Assembly (NCBI GenBank): GCA_017502025.1
Contig: JAFVVS010000151.1
Coordinates: forward strand, 1-60,073
Reading direction: 5' to 3'
DNA: 60,073 nucleotides
Source of the DNA: Alistipes sp.
GTDB lineage: Bacteria; Bacteroidota; Bacteroidia; Bacteroidales; Rikenellaceae
This document shows, in pieces, positions 48,514-57,718 of this stretch. Position 1 is the stretch's first letter. Each line of letters opens with the position of its first letter. The position numbers and the translations under genes were made by a program. The notes beneath the pieces are model-generated. The model did no database searches. It was given only the letters and a program-made list of their open reading frames with translations, and was not told the origin of the DNA.

Positions 48514-50295
48514 ATGAATATCGAACAACACATTTCAAGCGTTATAAAGGCGGCCGTAGAGGCTCTCTATGGCGAGGTTGCCGACTCGCAGATTCAGATT
48601 CAGAAGACTCGCAAGGAGTTCGAGGGCGACTATACTCTCGTGGTTTTCCCACTCGTTAAGATGGCTCGCAAAGCGCCCGAAGCGGTGGCTACCGAGATTG
48701 GCGAGAAGGTCGTTGCATCGGCTGCCGAGTTCAGCTCGTTCAATGTTATCAAAGGCTTCTTGAACCTCTCGCTTGACCAGAAGTTCTGGGTAGAGCGTTT
48801 TGGCGAAATTGCTGCCAACGAGAACTATGGCGTAGCCGAGCCAACAGGTCGCACAATTATGATTGAGTACTCGTCGCCTAACACCAACAAGCCACTCCAC
48901 CTCGGACATATCCGCAACAACCTCCTCGGTTACTCGGTGGCGCAGATTTTGGCGGCTAATGGTCACAATGTAATCAAGGCAAACCTTGTAAACGACCGTG
49001 GTATTCACATCTGCAAGTCGATGGTTGCGTGGTTGCGCTACGGAAATGGTGCTACTCCCGAGTCGACAGGCAAGAAGGGCGACCACCTCGTAGGCGACTA
49101 CTATGTGGAGTTCGACAAGCACTACAAGGCTGAGATTAAGGAACTTATCGCAAGCGGAATGAGCGAAGAGGAGGCAAAGAAGCAGGCTCCGATACTCCTC
49201 GAAGCACAGGAGATGCTCCGCAAGTGGGAGGCAAAAGACGCAGAGGTGCGTGCCCTTTGGGAGAAGATGAACGGCTGGGTTTATGATGGTTTCGATGTAA
49301 CCTACAAGACTCTCGGCGTTGATTTCGACAAGGTATATTACGAATCGCAGACCTATATTCTCGGCAAAGGACTTGTCGAGGAGGGTTTGTCGAAGGGTAT
49401 CTTCTTCCGCAAGGAGGATGGCTCGGTATGGATTGACCTCGAAGCAGACGGTCTCGACCAGAAGTTGTTGCTCCGTGGCGACGGTACATCGGTATATATG
49501 ACTCAGGACCTCGGAACGGCTTTGCAGCGTTTCGAGCAGAATGCGTTGAACGGCATTATCTATGTTGTAGGCAACGAGCAGAACTACCACTTCCAGGTTT
49601 TGAAGTTGATACTCAAAAAGTTGGGTTACGAGTGGAGCGACGATATTTTCCACCTCTCGTATGGTATGGTGGAGTTGCCGGAGGGCAAGATGAAGTCTCG
49701 CGAGGGTACTGTTGTCGATGCTGACGACTTGTGCGAGGCGATGATTTCGACTGCACGAGAGATGTCGCAGGAGTTGGGCAAGCTCGACGGTTGCAGCGAG
49801 GAGGAGGCTTTGGCAATCTCATCGATGGTAGGTTTGGGTGCACTCAAATACTTCATCTTGAAGGTTGATCCGAAGAAGACCATGTTGTTCGACCCTCGTG
49901 AGTCGATCGACTTCAATGGCAATACAGGTCCGTTTATTCAATACACTCACGCCCGTATTTGCTCGGTACTCCGCAAGGCTGCTGAGCAGAACATTACATT
50001 CGAGGGCGAGAAGATTGCTTGCGAGTTGTTGCCGGAGGAGATTTCATTGGTTAAGATGTTGTGCGACTACCCTGCTACCGTAGCGACTGCGGGTGAGCAG
50101 TTTGCACCATCTGTAATAGCCGCCTACACCTACGAGTTGTGTAAGACCTTCAACGGTTACTACCACGACCACTCTATCCTCCGTGAGGAGAACGAGGCTG
50201 TGAAGAAGATGCGTTTGCAGTTGGCACAACAGGTGGCACGAGTTATCAATCGTTCAATGCGCTTACTCGGAATTGATGTTCCGGAGCGAATGTAA
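48514..50295 (+). CDS. argS: Arginyl-tRNA synthetase
   Basis: A class-I synthetase that charges tRNA-Arg. It has the N-terminal ArgRS tRNA-binding domain (residues 1-90), the HIGH-type motif in NTNKPLHLGHIRNN, the KMSKS-like EGKMKSREG, the arginine-binding segment SSPNTNKP and the C-terminal DALR anticodon domain (QYTHARICSVLR). Length 593 is normal. TATCTTTG at about 48480-48487 is a -7 candidate whose -33 region is the heptamer repeat. Confidence 0.98.
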   Translation: MNIEQHISSVIKAAVEALYGEVADSQIQIQKTRKEFEGDYTLVVFPLVKMARKAPEAVATEIGEKVVASAAEFSSFNVIKGFLNLSLDQKFWVERFGEIAANENYGVAEPTGRTIMIEYSSPNTNKPLHLGHIRNNLLGYSVAQILAANGHNVIKANLVNDRGIHICKSMVAWLRYGNGATPESTGKKGDHLVGDYYVEFDKHYKAEIKELIASGMSEEEAKKQAPILLEAQEMLRKWEAKDAEVRALWEKMNGWVYDGFDVTYKTLGVDFDKVYYESQTYILGKGLVEEGLSKGIFFRKEDGSVWIDLEADGLDQKLLLRGDGTSVYMTQDLGTALQRFEQNALNGIIYVVGNEQNYHFQVLKLILKKLGYEWSDDIFHLSYGMVELPEGKMKSREGTVVDADDLCEAMISTAREMSQELGKLDGCSEEEALAISSMVGLGALKYFILKVDPKKTMLFDPRESIDFNGNTGPFIQYTHARICSVLRKAAEQNITFEGEKIACELLPEEISLVKMLCDYPATVATAGEQFAPSVIAAYTYELCKTFNGYYHDHSILREENEAVKKMRLQLAQQVARVINRSMRLLGIDVPERM

Positions 50296-50302
50296 TTCGC
50301 AA

Positions 50303-50380
50303 ATTAAAAATTAAAAATTAAAAATTGAGAATTGAAAATTCCTTTAATTGTCAATTCTCAATTGTCAATTGTCAATTAAA
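50303..50380. repeat. Heptamer arrays between argS and obg
   Basis: The left block is AATTAAA/AATTGAG/AATTGAA units. The right block has the head CCTTTAATT (50341-50349), then TGTCAAT/TCTCAAT units, ending six nt before the obg ATG. The two blocks are inverted copies. Confidence 0.85.
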
Positions 50381-50386
50381 AAAGAT

Positions 50387-51403
50387 ATGGCAGGATCAAA
50401 TTTTGTCGATTATGTAAAGATATTTGCTCGTTCGGGTCACGGAGGAGCAGGCTCGGCTCACTTCCGTCGTGAGAAGTTTGTCGCTTTCGGTGGTCCCGAT
50501 GGTGGCGACGGCGGTAAAGGTGGCTCGATTATCTTGCAAGGCGACCAACAATATTGGACACTTATCCACCTCAAATACCAGCGTCACCAATTTGCCGAAG
50601 ATGGCGAGTGTGGCTCGGGTGCTCGTTCGCACGGCAAAGATGCGAAGGATATCATCATTCCTGTACCTCTCGGCACGGTAGCAAAGCAGGTTTTCACCGA
50701 TGAGGAGACAGGCGAAACCTACACCGAGGTTGTTGGCGAGGTAACCGAGCACGGTGAGCAGCTTGTGCTTCTGAAAGGTGGTCGTGGAGGTTTGGGTAAC
50801 TGGCACTTCCGCACCGCAACAAATCAGGCACCACGCTATTCGCAGCCAGGCGAGGAGGGTGCCGAGGGTGCATTTATCCTCGAATTAAAGGTCTTGGCAG
50901 ATGTTGGTTTGGTAGGTTTCCCGAATGCTGGCAAGAGTACCCTTTTGTCGGTTGTTTCGGCTGCGAAACCGAAGATTGCAAACTACGCATTTACCACTTT
51001 GGAGCCAAATCTCGGCATCGTAGAGGTGCGTGACGGACACTCATTTGTTATGGCGGATATTCCGGGTATCATCGAGGGTGCACACGAGGGCAAGGGTTTG
51101 GGAACTCGCTTCTTGCGCCATATCGAGCGAAATTCGAGTTTGCTCTTTATGATTCCAGCCGACAGCGACGATATTCAGAAGGATTACGAGATATTGCTCG
51201 GTGAGCTTACGCAGTACAACCCCGAATTGCTCGACAAAAACCGCATTCTGGCTATCACAAAGTGCGATATGCTCGATGACGATTTGATCGAGGAGATGAA
51301 GGCGCATCTGCCAGAGGGTGTTAAGTCGGTATTTATCTCGTCGGTTACGGGCTTGAATATTGCGAAGTTGAAGGATATGTTGTGGGAAGCACTCCACCAA
51401 TAA
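50387..51403 (+). CDS. obg: GTPase Obg/CgtA
   Basis: A ribosome-associated GTPase for 50S maturation and stress response (338 residues). The start at 50387 ([12 protein letters not shown]) is correct; a longer in-frame start at 50348 would only translate the repeat ([10 protein letters not shown]). The glycine-rich Obg fold ([26 protein letters not shown]) precedes the G domain: P-loop [28 protein letters not shown], and TKCD. No long C-terminal OCT domain is present. The stop overlaps the next start (TAATG). Confidence 0.96.
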   Translation: MAGSNFVDYVKIFARSGHGGAGSAHFRREKFVAFGGPDGGDGGKGGSIILQGDQQYWTLIHLKYQRHQFAEDGECGSGARSHGKDAKDIIIPVPLGTVAKQVFTDEETGETYTEVVGEVTEHGEQLVLLKGGRGGLGNWHFRTATNQAPRYSQPGEEGAEGAFILELKVLADVGLVGFPNAGKSTLLSVVSAAKPKIANYAFTTLEPNLGIVEVRDGHSFVMADIPGIIEGAHEGKGLGTRFLRHIERNSSLLFMIPADSDDIQKDYEILLGELTQYNPELLDKNRILAITKCDMLDDDLIEEMKAHLPEGVKSVFISSVTGLNIAKLKDMLWEALHQ

Positions 51404-53856
51404 TGCGAGGCTTACGCTACATACTTATTGTACTATTTCTTTTGAGTTATAGAGGTCTCTCCGCACAGGAGTTCGACCTCTATGATTTTAGGTACTACAA
51501 GCGTTTCGACACCGTCGAGGAGTTGCTCGCTCCCGAAAAAGATAGTGTCGAAGTGGCAAAATTCACACTCAATCGCAAATTCTCCACTCGTGCGCTCGAC
51601 TACAATTTCTCGGCTGTGCGCTTTGCAAGGCGAGGAGCGCCGTCATATATGCGTAGGACATTGCTCAACGATGTTGAAGTGCCGTTTATAGGTAGCTCGG
51701 CTCTGCGTGCGCTGCAACTCGCCGAGGAGCGCACACCAAACGAAACGAAGTTGCGCATAGACACCCTAAAAGAGTGTCGCACATCGGCAGGCGTTGCCTT
51801 TTCGTCGATAAATACACCCTACTCCGTTTCGTTGGCAACGGCGCAGAAACTCAACAACAATTGGTCGTTGGCGACAAACCTCACGGCTCGAACAGGCAGA
51901 GATTTGCACATCGAAGGTATGTTTGGTAACTCATTGGAGTTTAACGCAATAGCCACCAAGAATTGGAACGAAAAGCACACGCTTTCGATGGCACTTTTCG
52001 CCAAACCGCAGATGCGCAGCACACGCCAAGCTTCGACTGCGGAGGCGTTCCGACTTACGGGCAACAACCTCTACAACCCTGCGTGGGGCTATCAGAATGG
52101 CAAAGTACGCAATGCCCGCATAAGGCGAGAGTTTCTGCCAACTGCTTTCGTGGGTTACGAGGGCACGATTACGGAGCGCACGAGGTTAAATCTTGCCGTA
52201 GCATTGACCGCCGGTATCGAGAAATATAGTTCGCTCGATTGGTTCGATGCGCAGACTCCGCAACCCGACAACTACCGCTATATGCCGAGCTATTTCGAGG
52301 ATGAGGATGATATATTTCACGCTGTTGAGAGCGCTTGGATAAACAACGATGCGCACTATACGCAGATAGATTTCGACCGTCTGATTGCGACCAACCGACT
52401 CAACCAAGGCGAGGCAATATACGCCATTTCCGACCGAGTTAGGCGCACCGTGCATAGCGCATTTCGTGGCGGAGCAACGACTACACTCGACAAAGGCTCT
52501 ATCTCATACGGTTTTGAGGTAACGACCGCTAATTATCGCAATTACAAGCAGATGCGGGATTTGCTTGGTGCGGAGTATATCATCGACCTCGACTATTTTC
52601 TGCTTGATGACGACACTTTCGGCAACTCACTGCAAAACAACCTCGCAACGCCAAACCGACGCATTGCCGAGGGCGACCGCTTCGGCTACGACTACGCCAT
52701 TCGCAGACACGATTTGTCGGCATTTGCCACCTATCGCTACTCCACCGAGCGACTCGACCTCGATATCGCTGCAAAGGTTGGTTATTGCGACATTTCGAGA
52801 CGAGGTTTCTATCGCAAAGAGCTATTTGCAGACAACTCGTTTGGTGTGTCGCAACATCTGAAATTCTCGCCCTACTCACTACGCCTTAAAGCGGGCTATC
52901 TCGTTGCAGATAACCACTTTATAACCGCAAACATAGCGACCGAAGCGACACCTTGCGAGGAGGAGAATCTCTTTTTGCAGAGCCAATACAACAACCGCAC
53001 TATCGCCAACCCTGCGATGCGCTCCGCCTACAATGGCGAGGTGCGCTACATCTTCCAAAAGCCAAATATTTCGGTCAGCACCACCCTATTTCTCTCGGCA
53101 GAGTTGAACGATACGCAAGTGCGCCACCTCTACGATGATCTGTCGGGCGAGTATGCCGACATCGTGACGAGCCGAATAAACACCCTCTGCTATGGCTTGG
53201 AGGTCGAGGCGGAGTATCGCTTTGCCGACCATTTCCGCACGACGGCAGCGGTTTCGCTCGGCAGATACAAGTATGCAACCAATTCACTTATAACCATTTA
53301 CACCGACTCGGCAAACACGCTTCTTGCCGACCATATCGAGAGCCGTACCAAAGGACTTTCGCTCGGAAATGCTCCGCAGGTTGCCGTTACCGCAGGGTTA
53401 TCGTACTATAATAAGGGTTGGTGGGCTACGATAAACGCCAACTATGCAGGTCTGCGTTACATAGAGCCATCGGCAGTGATGCGCACCGAGCGAGTGCTGG
53501 CTATGGCAGTTTCGCCCGAGCAACGCTCGGCACTATGCGAACAAGAGCGACTGCGTGACGCCTTCACGCTCGATTTATCACTCTCGAAAACGCTCTATTT
53601 AAGTCGTTTGAGCAAGAAGATTTACAGCACATCTGCCGTGCCTCGCTTCGAGGATAAGCACCCAAAGAGTCGCCTTATTTTCCGAGTCGGAGTGCGCAAC
53701 CTTCTCGGCTCAACCAATATTGTATATAACGCCTACGAAAGTTCTCGCCTTCAACGATATAGACTTTCCGGCGAATACATCTACAACCGCCAGGCATCAC
53801 GCTATTTGTACGCCTATCCTCGCACTTTCTACGCCTCGGCAACATTTGCATTCTAA
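51403..53856 (+). CDS. TonB-dependent-receptor-like barrel lacking the N-terminal domain
   Basis: An 817-residue outer-membrane barrel, with the start at 51403 overlapping the obg stop. Signal peptide (to LSAQ). It aligns by eye along most of its length with the receptor at 34330-37293: both have the signature NxYNPxxGYQNGKxRNxRxRR and, later, a GDxFxYDYAxxR segment. It has no carboxypeptidase-like domain. The plug is short and diverged: RFARRGAPSYMRRTLLNDV against FNVRGYDSKYTDVYLNGI. It may be a specialised or gating-defective paralogue. No lipoprotein partner is adjacent. Confidence 0.8.
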   Translation: MRGLRYILIVLFLLSYRGLSAQEFDLYDFRYYKRFDTVEELLAPEKDSVEVAKFTLNRKFSTRALDYNFSAVRFARRGAPSYMRRTLLNDVEVPFIGSSALRALQLAEERTPNETKLRIDTLKECRTSAGVAFSSINTPYSVSLATAQKLNNNWSLATNLTARTGRDLHIEGMFGNSLEFNAIATKNWNEKHTLSMALFAKPQMRSTRQASTAEAFRLTGNNLYNPAWGYQNGKVRNARIRREFLPTAFVGYEGTITERTRLNLAVALTAGIEKYSSLDWFDAQTPQPDNYRYMPSYFEDEDDIFHAVESAWINNDAHYTQIDFDRLIATNRLNQGEAIYAISDRVRRTVHSAFRGGATTTLDKGSISYGFEVTTANYRNYKQMRDLLGAEYIIDLDYFLLDDDTFGNSLQNNLATPNRRIAEGDRFGYDYAIRRHDLSAFATYRYSTERLDLDIAAKVGYCDISRRGFYRKELFADNSFGVSQHLKFSPYSLRLKAGYLVADNHFITANIATEATPCEEENLFLQSQYNNRTIANPAMRSAYNGEVRYIFQKPNISVSTTLFLSAELNDTQVRHLYDDLSGEYADIVTSRINTLCYGLEVEAEYRFADHFRTTAAVSLGRYKYATNSLITIYTDSANTLLADHIESRTKGLSLGNAPQVAVTAGLSYYNKGWWATINANYAGLRYIEPSAVMRTERVLAMAVSPEQRSALCEQERLRDAFTLDLSLSKTLYLSRLSKKIYSTSAVPRFEDKHPKSRLIFRVGVRNLLGSTNIVYNAYESSRLQRYRLSGEYIYNRQASRYLYAYPRTFYASATFAF

Positions 53857-53860
53857 GCAA

Positions 53861-53980
53861 GAAGTTGTCTAACAAGGTGATTTCTGCGTTACGCTTGCCC
53901 TCAAAATGCTCATTTACGCCTAGTAAACTCCGCTTTTTCGGGCTACGCAAGCCTTGAAATCCCTCTTGTTATACAACTTC
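53861..53980. repeat. 120-bp imperfect palindromic element
   Basis: Nested pairs: GAAGTTGT 53861-53868 with ACAACTTC 53973-53980; AACAAG with CTTGTT; GATTTC with GAAATC; TGCGT with ACGCA; GCCC with GGGC; central TTTAC-GCCTA-GTAAA. The whole element can form a cruciform or RNA hairpin. It resembles dispersed non-coding palindromes of other Bacteroidetes. It begins five bases after a stop codon. Confidence 0.75.
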
Positions 53981-53988
53981 CGACAAAA

Positions 53989-54012
53989 AGCGAGTCCAAA
54001 TTTGGACTCGCT
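53989..54012. terminator. Bidirectional terminator
   Basis: AGCGAGTCCAAA/TTTGGACTCGCT is a perfect 24-bp palindrome between convergent genes; on the minus strand it is followed by TTTTTGTCGG. Confidence 0.8.
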
Positions 54013-54016
54013 CTGA

Positions 54017-55012
54017 CTATCTCAAACCAACATAGGTCGGCTTTTCGACCGACACTCGTTCGACTTTGCCCGTTGGCACGCCATTTTCGAGCGGATAGAT
54101 CTCAATCGTACTATCGTCTCGGCACGCCACGACCAATGCCCTACCATCTGCCGAAACTGCAAAATGGCGAGGATGACCGCCCACAGGCTGGTAGTGCAAC
54201 TTCTTCAACTTGCCCTCTGCCAAACACTCGTATATGGCTACGCCATCCGAAATCGGGCAATCTTTTGCCACACTACTCACTCGCAGCGATGCGTAGAGGT
54301 AGCGACCGTCTGCGCTCAATGCAATATGCGCTCCGCCACTCGGATTTGCATCACCCATCGGATATCTGCCGAGCAGCGCAAAGTCCGCAGTGCGATATAC
54401 CAACACCTCGTCGCTCAACTCGGTTACAACATATAGGAGCGCACCGTCTTTGCTATATGTGCCGAAACGAGGACCACTGCCCACAGGTGCCGATATGGTA
54501 GGCAGCTGCTTCGCTACCCTGCCCTTTTCGACCTCAAAGCGGTAAATCTTGTCGCATCCGAGATCCACAACCACCAACTCCTTGCCATTGGGCGAGAGTG
54601 CCGAGGAGTGGATATGTGAACTCTTCTGGCGGGTAGGATGAATACCCGACCCCTCAAAGTGCAACAGGCGTGTTTTGCCCTTGACATTGCCCTCTTTGTC
54701 GAGCGGATAGAGCGTCAAAGTGCCACTCGTATAGTCCGAAACGACCGCCTCTCGCTCCAAGAGGGTTATATGGCACGACTCATCACCTTCGGTTTTGCTC
54801 TCGGTCATCGGCACTTGCAACGATGCCAATTCGATAACTCCCTCCTTGCCCTTCAACACCTCCGCATCGAATACGCAGAGCGCAGAGTGTGGCGAGAGTG
54901 AGCGCAAAGCATAGACCTTATCGTTGCCCTCGGCGAGATAGGTATGCCCCCAATAGGCGGTATTCGAACCGACCAAGATGGTCAAGGCCAAAGATTTAAG
55001 CAGTGAAATCAT
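54017..55012 (-). CDS. Lactonase family beta-propeller protein
   Basis: A 331-residue seven-bladed propeller of the 6-phosphogluconolactonase/YbhE type. Blade motifs include SSHIHSSALSPNGKELVVVDLG, SGGAHIALSADGRYLYASLR and GGHPRHFAVSADGRALVVACRD. The N-terminus is hydrophobic (SLLKSLALTILVG), so it may be exported, unlike the cytosolic pentose-phosphate enzyme. The substrate is uncertain. It is transcribed alone from a promoter 23 nt before the ATG. Confidence 0.85.
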   Translation of the reverse strand: MISLLKSLALTILVGSNTAYWGHTYLAEGNDKVYALRSLSPHSALCVFDAEVLKGKEGVIELASLQVPMTESKTEGDESCHITLLEREAVVSDYTSGTLTLYPLDKEGNVKGKTRLLHFEGSGIHPTRQKSSHIHSSALSPNGKELVVVDLGCDKIYRFEVEKGRVAKQLPTISAPVGSGPRFGTYSKDGALLYVVTELSDEVLVYRTADFALLGRYPMGDANPSGGAHIALSADGRYLYASLRVSSVAKDCPISDGVAIYECLAEGKLKKLHYQPVGGHPRHFAVSADGRALVVACRDDSTIEIYPLENGVPTGKVERVSVEKPTYVGLR

Positions 55013-55034
55013 AGTATTGTATAATTGGTTTATA

Positions 55035-55065
55035 CAAAGTTACGAAAAATTTATCTATCCACAAA
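55035..55065 (-). promoter_or_regulatory. Promoter of the lactonase gene
   Basis: On the minus strand TTTG (55062-55065), 19-nt spacer, TAACTTTG (55035-55042). The -33 TTTG ends the T-tract of the preceding terminator. Confidence 0.75.
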
Positions 55066-55086
55066 AAAGGCGACCCGAAGGTCGCC
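55062..55086 (-). terminator. Terminator of the DUF1566-like gene
   Basis: On the minus strand GGCGACC-TTCG-GGTCGCC (55069-55086) is followed by TTTTTTG. The stem has the same sequence as the pyr attenuator hairpin. Confidence 0.9.
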
Positions 55087-55108
55087 CATTAACAAACACA
55101 ATGTTCGT

Positions 55109-55558
55109 TTAGAACTTTCTAACAGCACGAGCCCAACAAGGCATTCCTTTTGTGCCGTGATTATCATTACCATTCTGCATATTCACATAGCGACCATAAT
55201 CCGGGCCATTCTCTTCACACGACCAATAGAATGAAGCGTGCAGACCTGCTCCGAGCGACTCTAAGATCTCTCTGACGCCATAAACTCTGCCCAATTCCTC
55301 TATCGAAGGTGCATACCAGCCTTCGCCCTGCGAATTGCACCAACTATTTGCTGCATCCCAAATCAACTCCTCGTCAGGCTCGGTAAAACCTACGATTGTG
55401 CCGTGATGTGCATCCTCTTCGAGTGCAATAACCACACCCTCTACGCCACCAACCTTATAGTGGTCGCCAATCTTATAAGTCTGCAAATCGCCACCCTCAT
55501 TCGGAGCGCACGCTACGGCTGCAAACAAAACCGATAAAGCTAAAAATAATCTCTTCAT
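55109..55558 (-). CDS. DUF1566-like small lipoprotein
   Basis: A 149-residue lipoprotein (lipobox AVAC, Cys17). The mature part matches the pattern of the DUF1566/Lcl C-terminal domain: GEGWYAPSIEELGRVY, FYWSCEEN and a closing CWARAVRKF. Such lectin-like domains are found in surface proteins of gut Bacteroidetes. It begins 12 nt after the stop of the BACON/LRR gene, so the two are probably one transcript. Confidence 0.78.
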   Translation of the reverse strand: MKRLFLALSVLFAAVACAPNEGGDLQTYKIGDHYKVGGVEGVVIALEEDAHHGTIVGFTEPDEELIWDAANSWCNSQGEGWYAPSIEELGRVYGVREILESLGAGLHASFYWSCEENGPDYGRYVNMQNGNDNHGTKGMPCWARAVRKF

Positions 55559-55570
55559 AGTTATAAAGTT

Positions 55571-57661
55571 TTAGAAGTCGTAACCAACAATATACGATAG
55601 GTAGTTGCGCCAATCTTCCGCTGCTTTATATGCACTTACCGAGTTGGTCGGCACATAAATCTTACAACCGAGAGGCACGATATTATGACTTTTATCTATA
55701 TACGAGAACATACTAGGACCTCCCGTCGGCGGAGTTGTAGGCTTGCAATAGACCCCTTTTAGGCTATGGCAAGCCCAGAATGCAAAATTTCCAATCGAAG
55801 TAACGCTATCACCAATTGTAACTTTGGTAAATTCACTAGCATAGAATGCCCCATCGGTAGATGTTGTATTACTTGGTATATTGCAATTAACCGTTAATTC
55901 GCCTGCGCAATGATAGAATGCATCACCTCCAATCGAAGTAACGCTATTAGGAATAGTAATACTTTTGAGGCAATGACAATCATAGAATGCATACTGCCCA
56001 ATCGACTCAACGCCATTAGGAATAACCAAATCGGTTACCAATTCGCCATTTAGATAAAGAGCTTCTACAAGAGATAACGGAGAGGCAGCAGTACCATTAA
56101 AATGTATTCCGCACCATTTTGCAATATCGGTAATATATATTGCTTTTAGACTACTGCAACCCGAGAATGCAGAATTTCCAATAAAAGTAACGCTATCCGG
56201 AATTGTCACACTTGTCAAACTATTGCAGCCATAGAATGCCTCATCCCCAATAAATGTAACGCCATCTCCGAGTGTCAGACTTGTCAAGCTACTGCAATTA
56301 TAAAATGTCTCATAACTAAGCTCGGTACCGCCTCCACCAATACTTACATTTGTTAATTGAGGACACTGATAGAATGCACCACCACCAATCATAGAAACGC
56401 CTTCACCAATTCTTACTTGTGTTAATTGACTGCACTGTTCGAATGCATTATTACCGATTTTGCCATTTCCGTGTTCTACATCTATTATCGTTAAGGTTTT
56501 CAATGTCTTATTATTTCGGAAGGCGTAGGCATCTATGGAGGTGCTTGCATAGAGGGTAAGGTTCTCCACCTTTGAGCTCTGAAATACATCACGATCAATA
56601 ATCTTTACCTCCTTCGGTATTGTAACATCTGTTAGTCCGGGAGCAATAGCCATTAACTCATTATTATAAATAAACATTGTATTGTTGTCCGAGTTAGGGC
56701 TGATGATATATTTGAGGTTTGTACAACCCTCAAATGCATCGGGAGCGATATAGGTTACACCCTCCGGCAAATAGATGCTCTCCAAAGTGGAGCAGTCCTT
56801 AAATGCCTTTGATGGAATAGAGGTAACATAGTTATCGAAGCGAATAGAACCATAACCCTTCTCCACATCGTAGGAGTGGCTGATAAGATTACCGCCAAAG
56901 CCATTCTGATTGTAGAGTGTGATTTGAGTGTCGAAAACGGTGGTGTAGAGCACCTCGTTAGCAGCAACTGTAAGTTGCATAATACCGGCGTTAGGGTCCT
57001 GTGTAACCTTAATCTCGTAGGACTTATTATTCTTCGACTTGATAGCCACAACGCCACTGCGCTCCTTATCGTTAGGATTGCTTGTAGCGGTGATAAAGAA
57101 GCTGTTTTCACCCTTCGAGCCCGATGTTCTTGTGGTCGAAAGCCAATCGGCATAGCAGGTAACCGTCCAATCGGTCTTGGCGATAAATTGGATATTCACC
57201 GTACCACCTCCGGCCTCCATATGAGGTGCGGTGTTGGTATTGTTGATAAACTCGATATCGTCGCTGTCGGCATTGAACGACTGCTTGACCGTAATTTCGT
57301 AGCTCTTGTGGTTGCTCAACTTAATGGCTACCACGCCTTTACGCTCCTTTGCAGTGGTGTTAGGCTCGGCTGTAATCACGAAACTGCCGTTGCCTGCCTC
57401 GCCCTCATCCTGCGAAACCGAGAGCCAATCGGCATAGACCGAAACGCTCCACGAGAGAGCCGCCATGAAGGAAATCTTGGCAGTACCGCCCTCGTGCGAG
57501 ATTGTTGGGGCGGTGTTGGTGTTGTTTGTAAAGCTCAAATCCTCATCGCCCACCGGGCCCGGCTGCTCGGTTGGAGGATTGTTGTCATCGTCGGTCGAAC
57601 TGTCGGTGCATCCGTATGCAACCATTCCGACAAGCGCAAGTAAAAGTAACAACTTTTTCAT
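55571..57661 (-). CDS. BACON and BspA-type LRR surface lipoprotein
   Basis: A 696-residue lipoprotein (lipobox AYGC, Cys18, followed by an Asp/Pro linker). Two BACON domains come first (about 40-130 and 135-225), each with WSVSVYADWLS- or WTVTCYADWLS-like cores. About nine LRR_5 (BspA) repeats follow, with consensus IGNSAFSGCSSLKxIxIPxSVTSIG. It ends with a SVSAYKAAEDWRNY-like tail typical of Bacteroidetes BspA proteins. It is likely a surface adhesin or carbohydrate/mucin binder. A G9 tract with a hairpin lies 58 nt upstream of the start and may cause on/off variation. The downstream lipoprotein is probably cotranscribed. Confidence 0.9.
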   Translation of the reverse strand: MKKLLLLLALVGMVAYGCTDSSTDDDNNPPTEQPGPVGDEDLSFTNNTNTAPTISHEGGTAKISFMAALSWSVSVYADWLSVSQDEGEAGNGSFVITAEPNTTAKERKGVVAIKLSNHKSYEITVKQSFNADSDDIEFINNTNTAPHMEAGGGTVNIQFIAKTDWTVTCYADWLSTTRTSGSKGENSFFITATSNPNDKERSGVVAIKSKNNKSYEIKVTQDPNAGIMQLTVAANEVLYTTVFDTQITLYNQNGFGGNLISHSYDVEKGYGSIRFDNYVTSIPSKAFKDCSTLESIYLPEGVTYIAPDAFEGCTNLKYIISPNSDNNTMFIYNNELMAIAPGLTDVTIPKEVKIIDRDVFQSSKVENLTLYASTSIDAYAFRNNKTLKTLTIIDVEHGNGKIGNNAFEQCSQLTQVRIGEGVSMIGGGAFYQCPQLTNVSIGGGGTELSYETFYNCSSLTSLTLGDGVTFIGDEAFYGCNSLTSVTIPDSVTFIGNSAFSGCSSLKAIYITDIAKWCGIHFNGTAASPLSLVEALYLNGELVTDLVIPNGVESIGQYAFYDCHCLKSITIPNSVTSIGGDAFYHCAGELTVNCNIPSNTTSTDGAFYASEFTKVTIGDSVTSIGNFAFWACHSLKGVYCKPTTPPTGGPSMFSYIDKSHNIVPLGCKIYVPTNSVSAYKAAEDWRNYLSYIVGYDF

Positions 57662-57718
57662 AGCATTTGATTTTATGGATTAAATAATAATTTGTAACTA
57701 ATTGATTATCAACGAAAT

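Noticed and set aside
3175..50380. Heptamer arrays as CRISPR
   Set aside because: The units are 7 bp with no unique spacers of constant length, and no cas genes are present.
50348..50386. Longer N-terminus of Obg
   Set aside because: Same reason: [10 protein letters not shown] is repeat sequence, and the true start MAGSNF fits the family.
55571..57661. LRR repeats as a duplicated DNA element
   Set aside because: The repeats are ordinary BspA-type protein repeats, not a separate DNA repeat.
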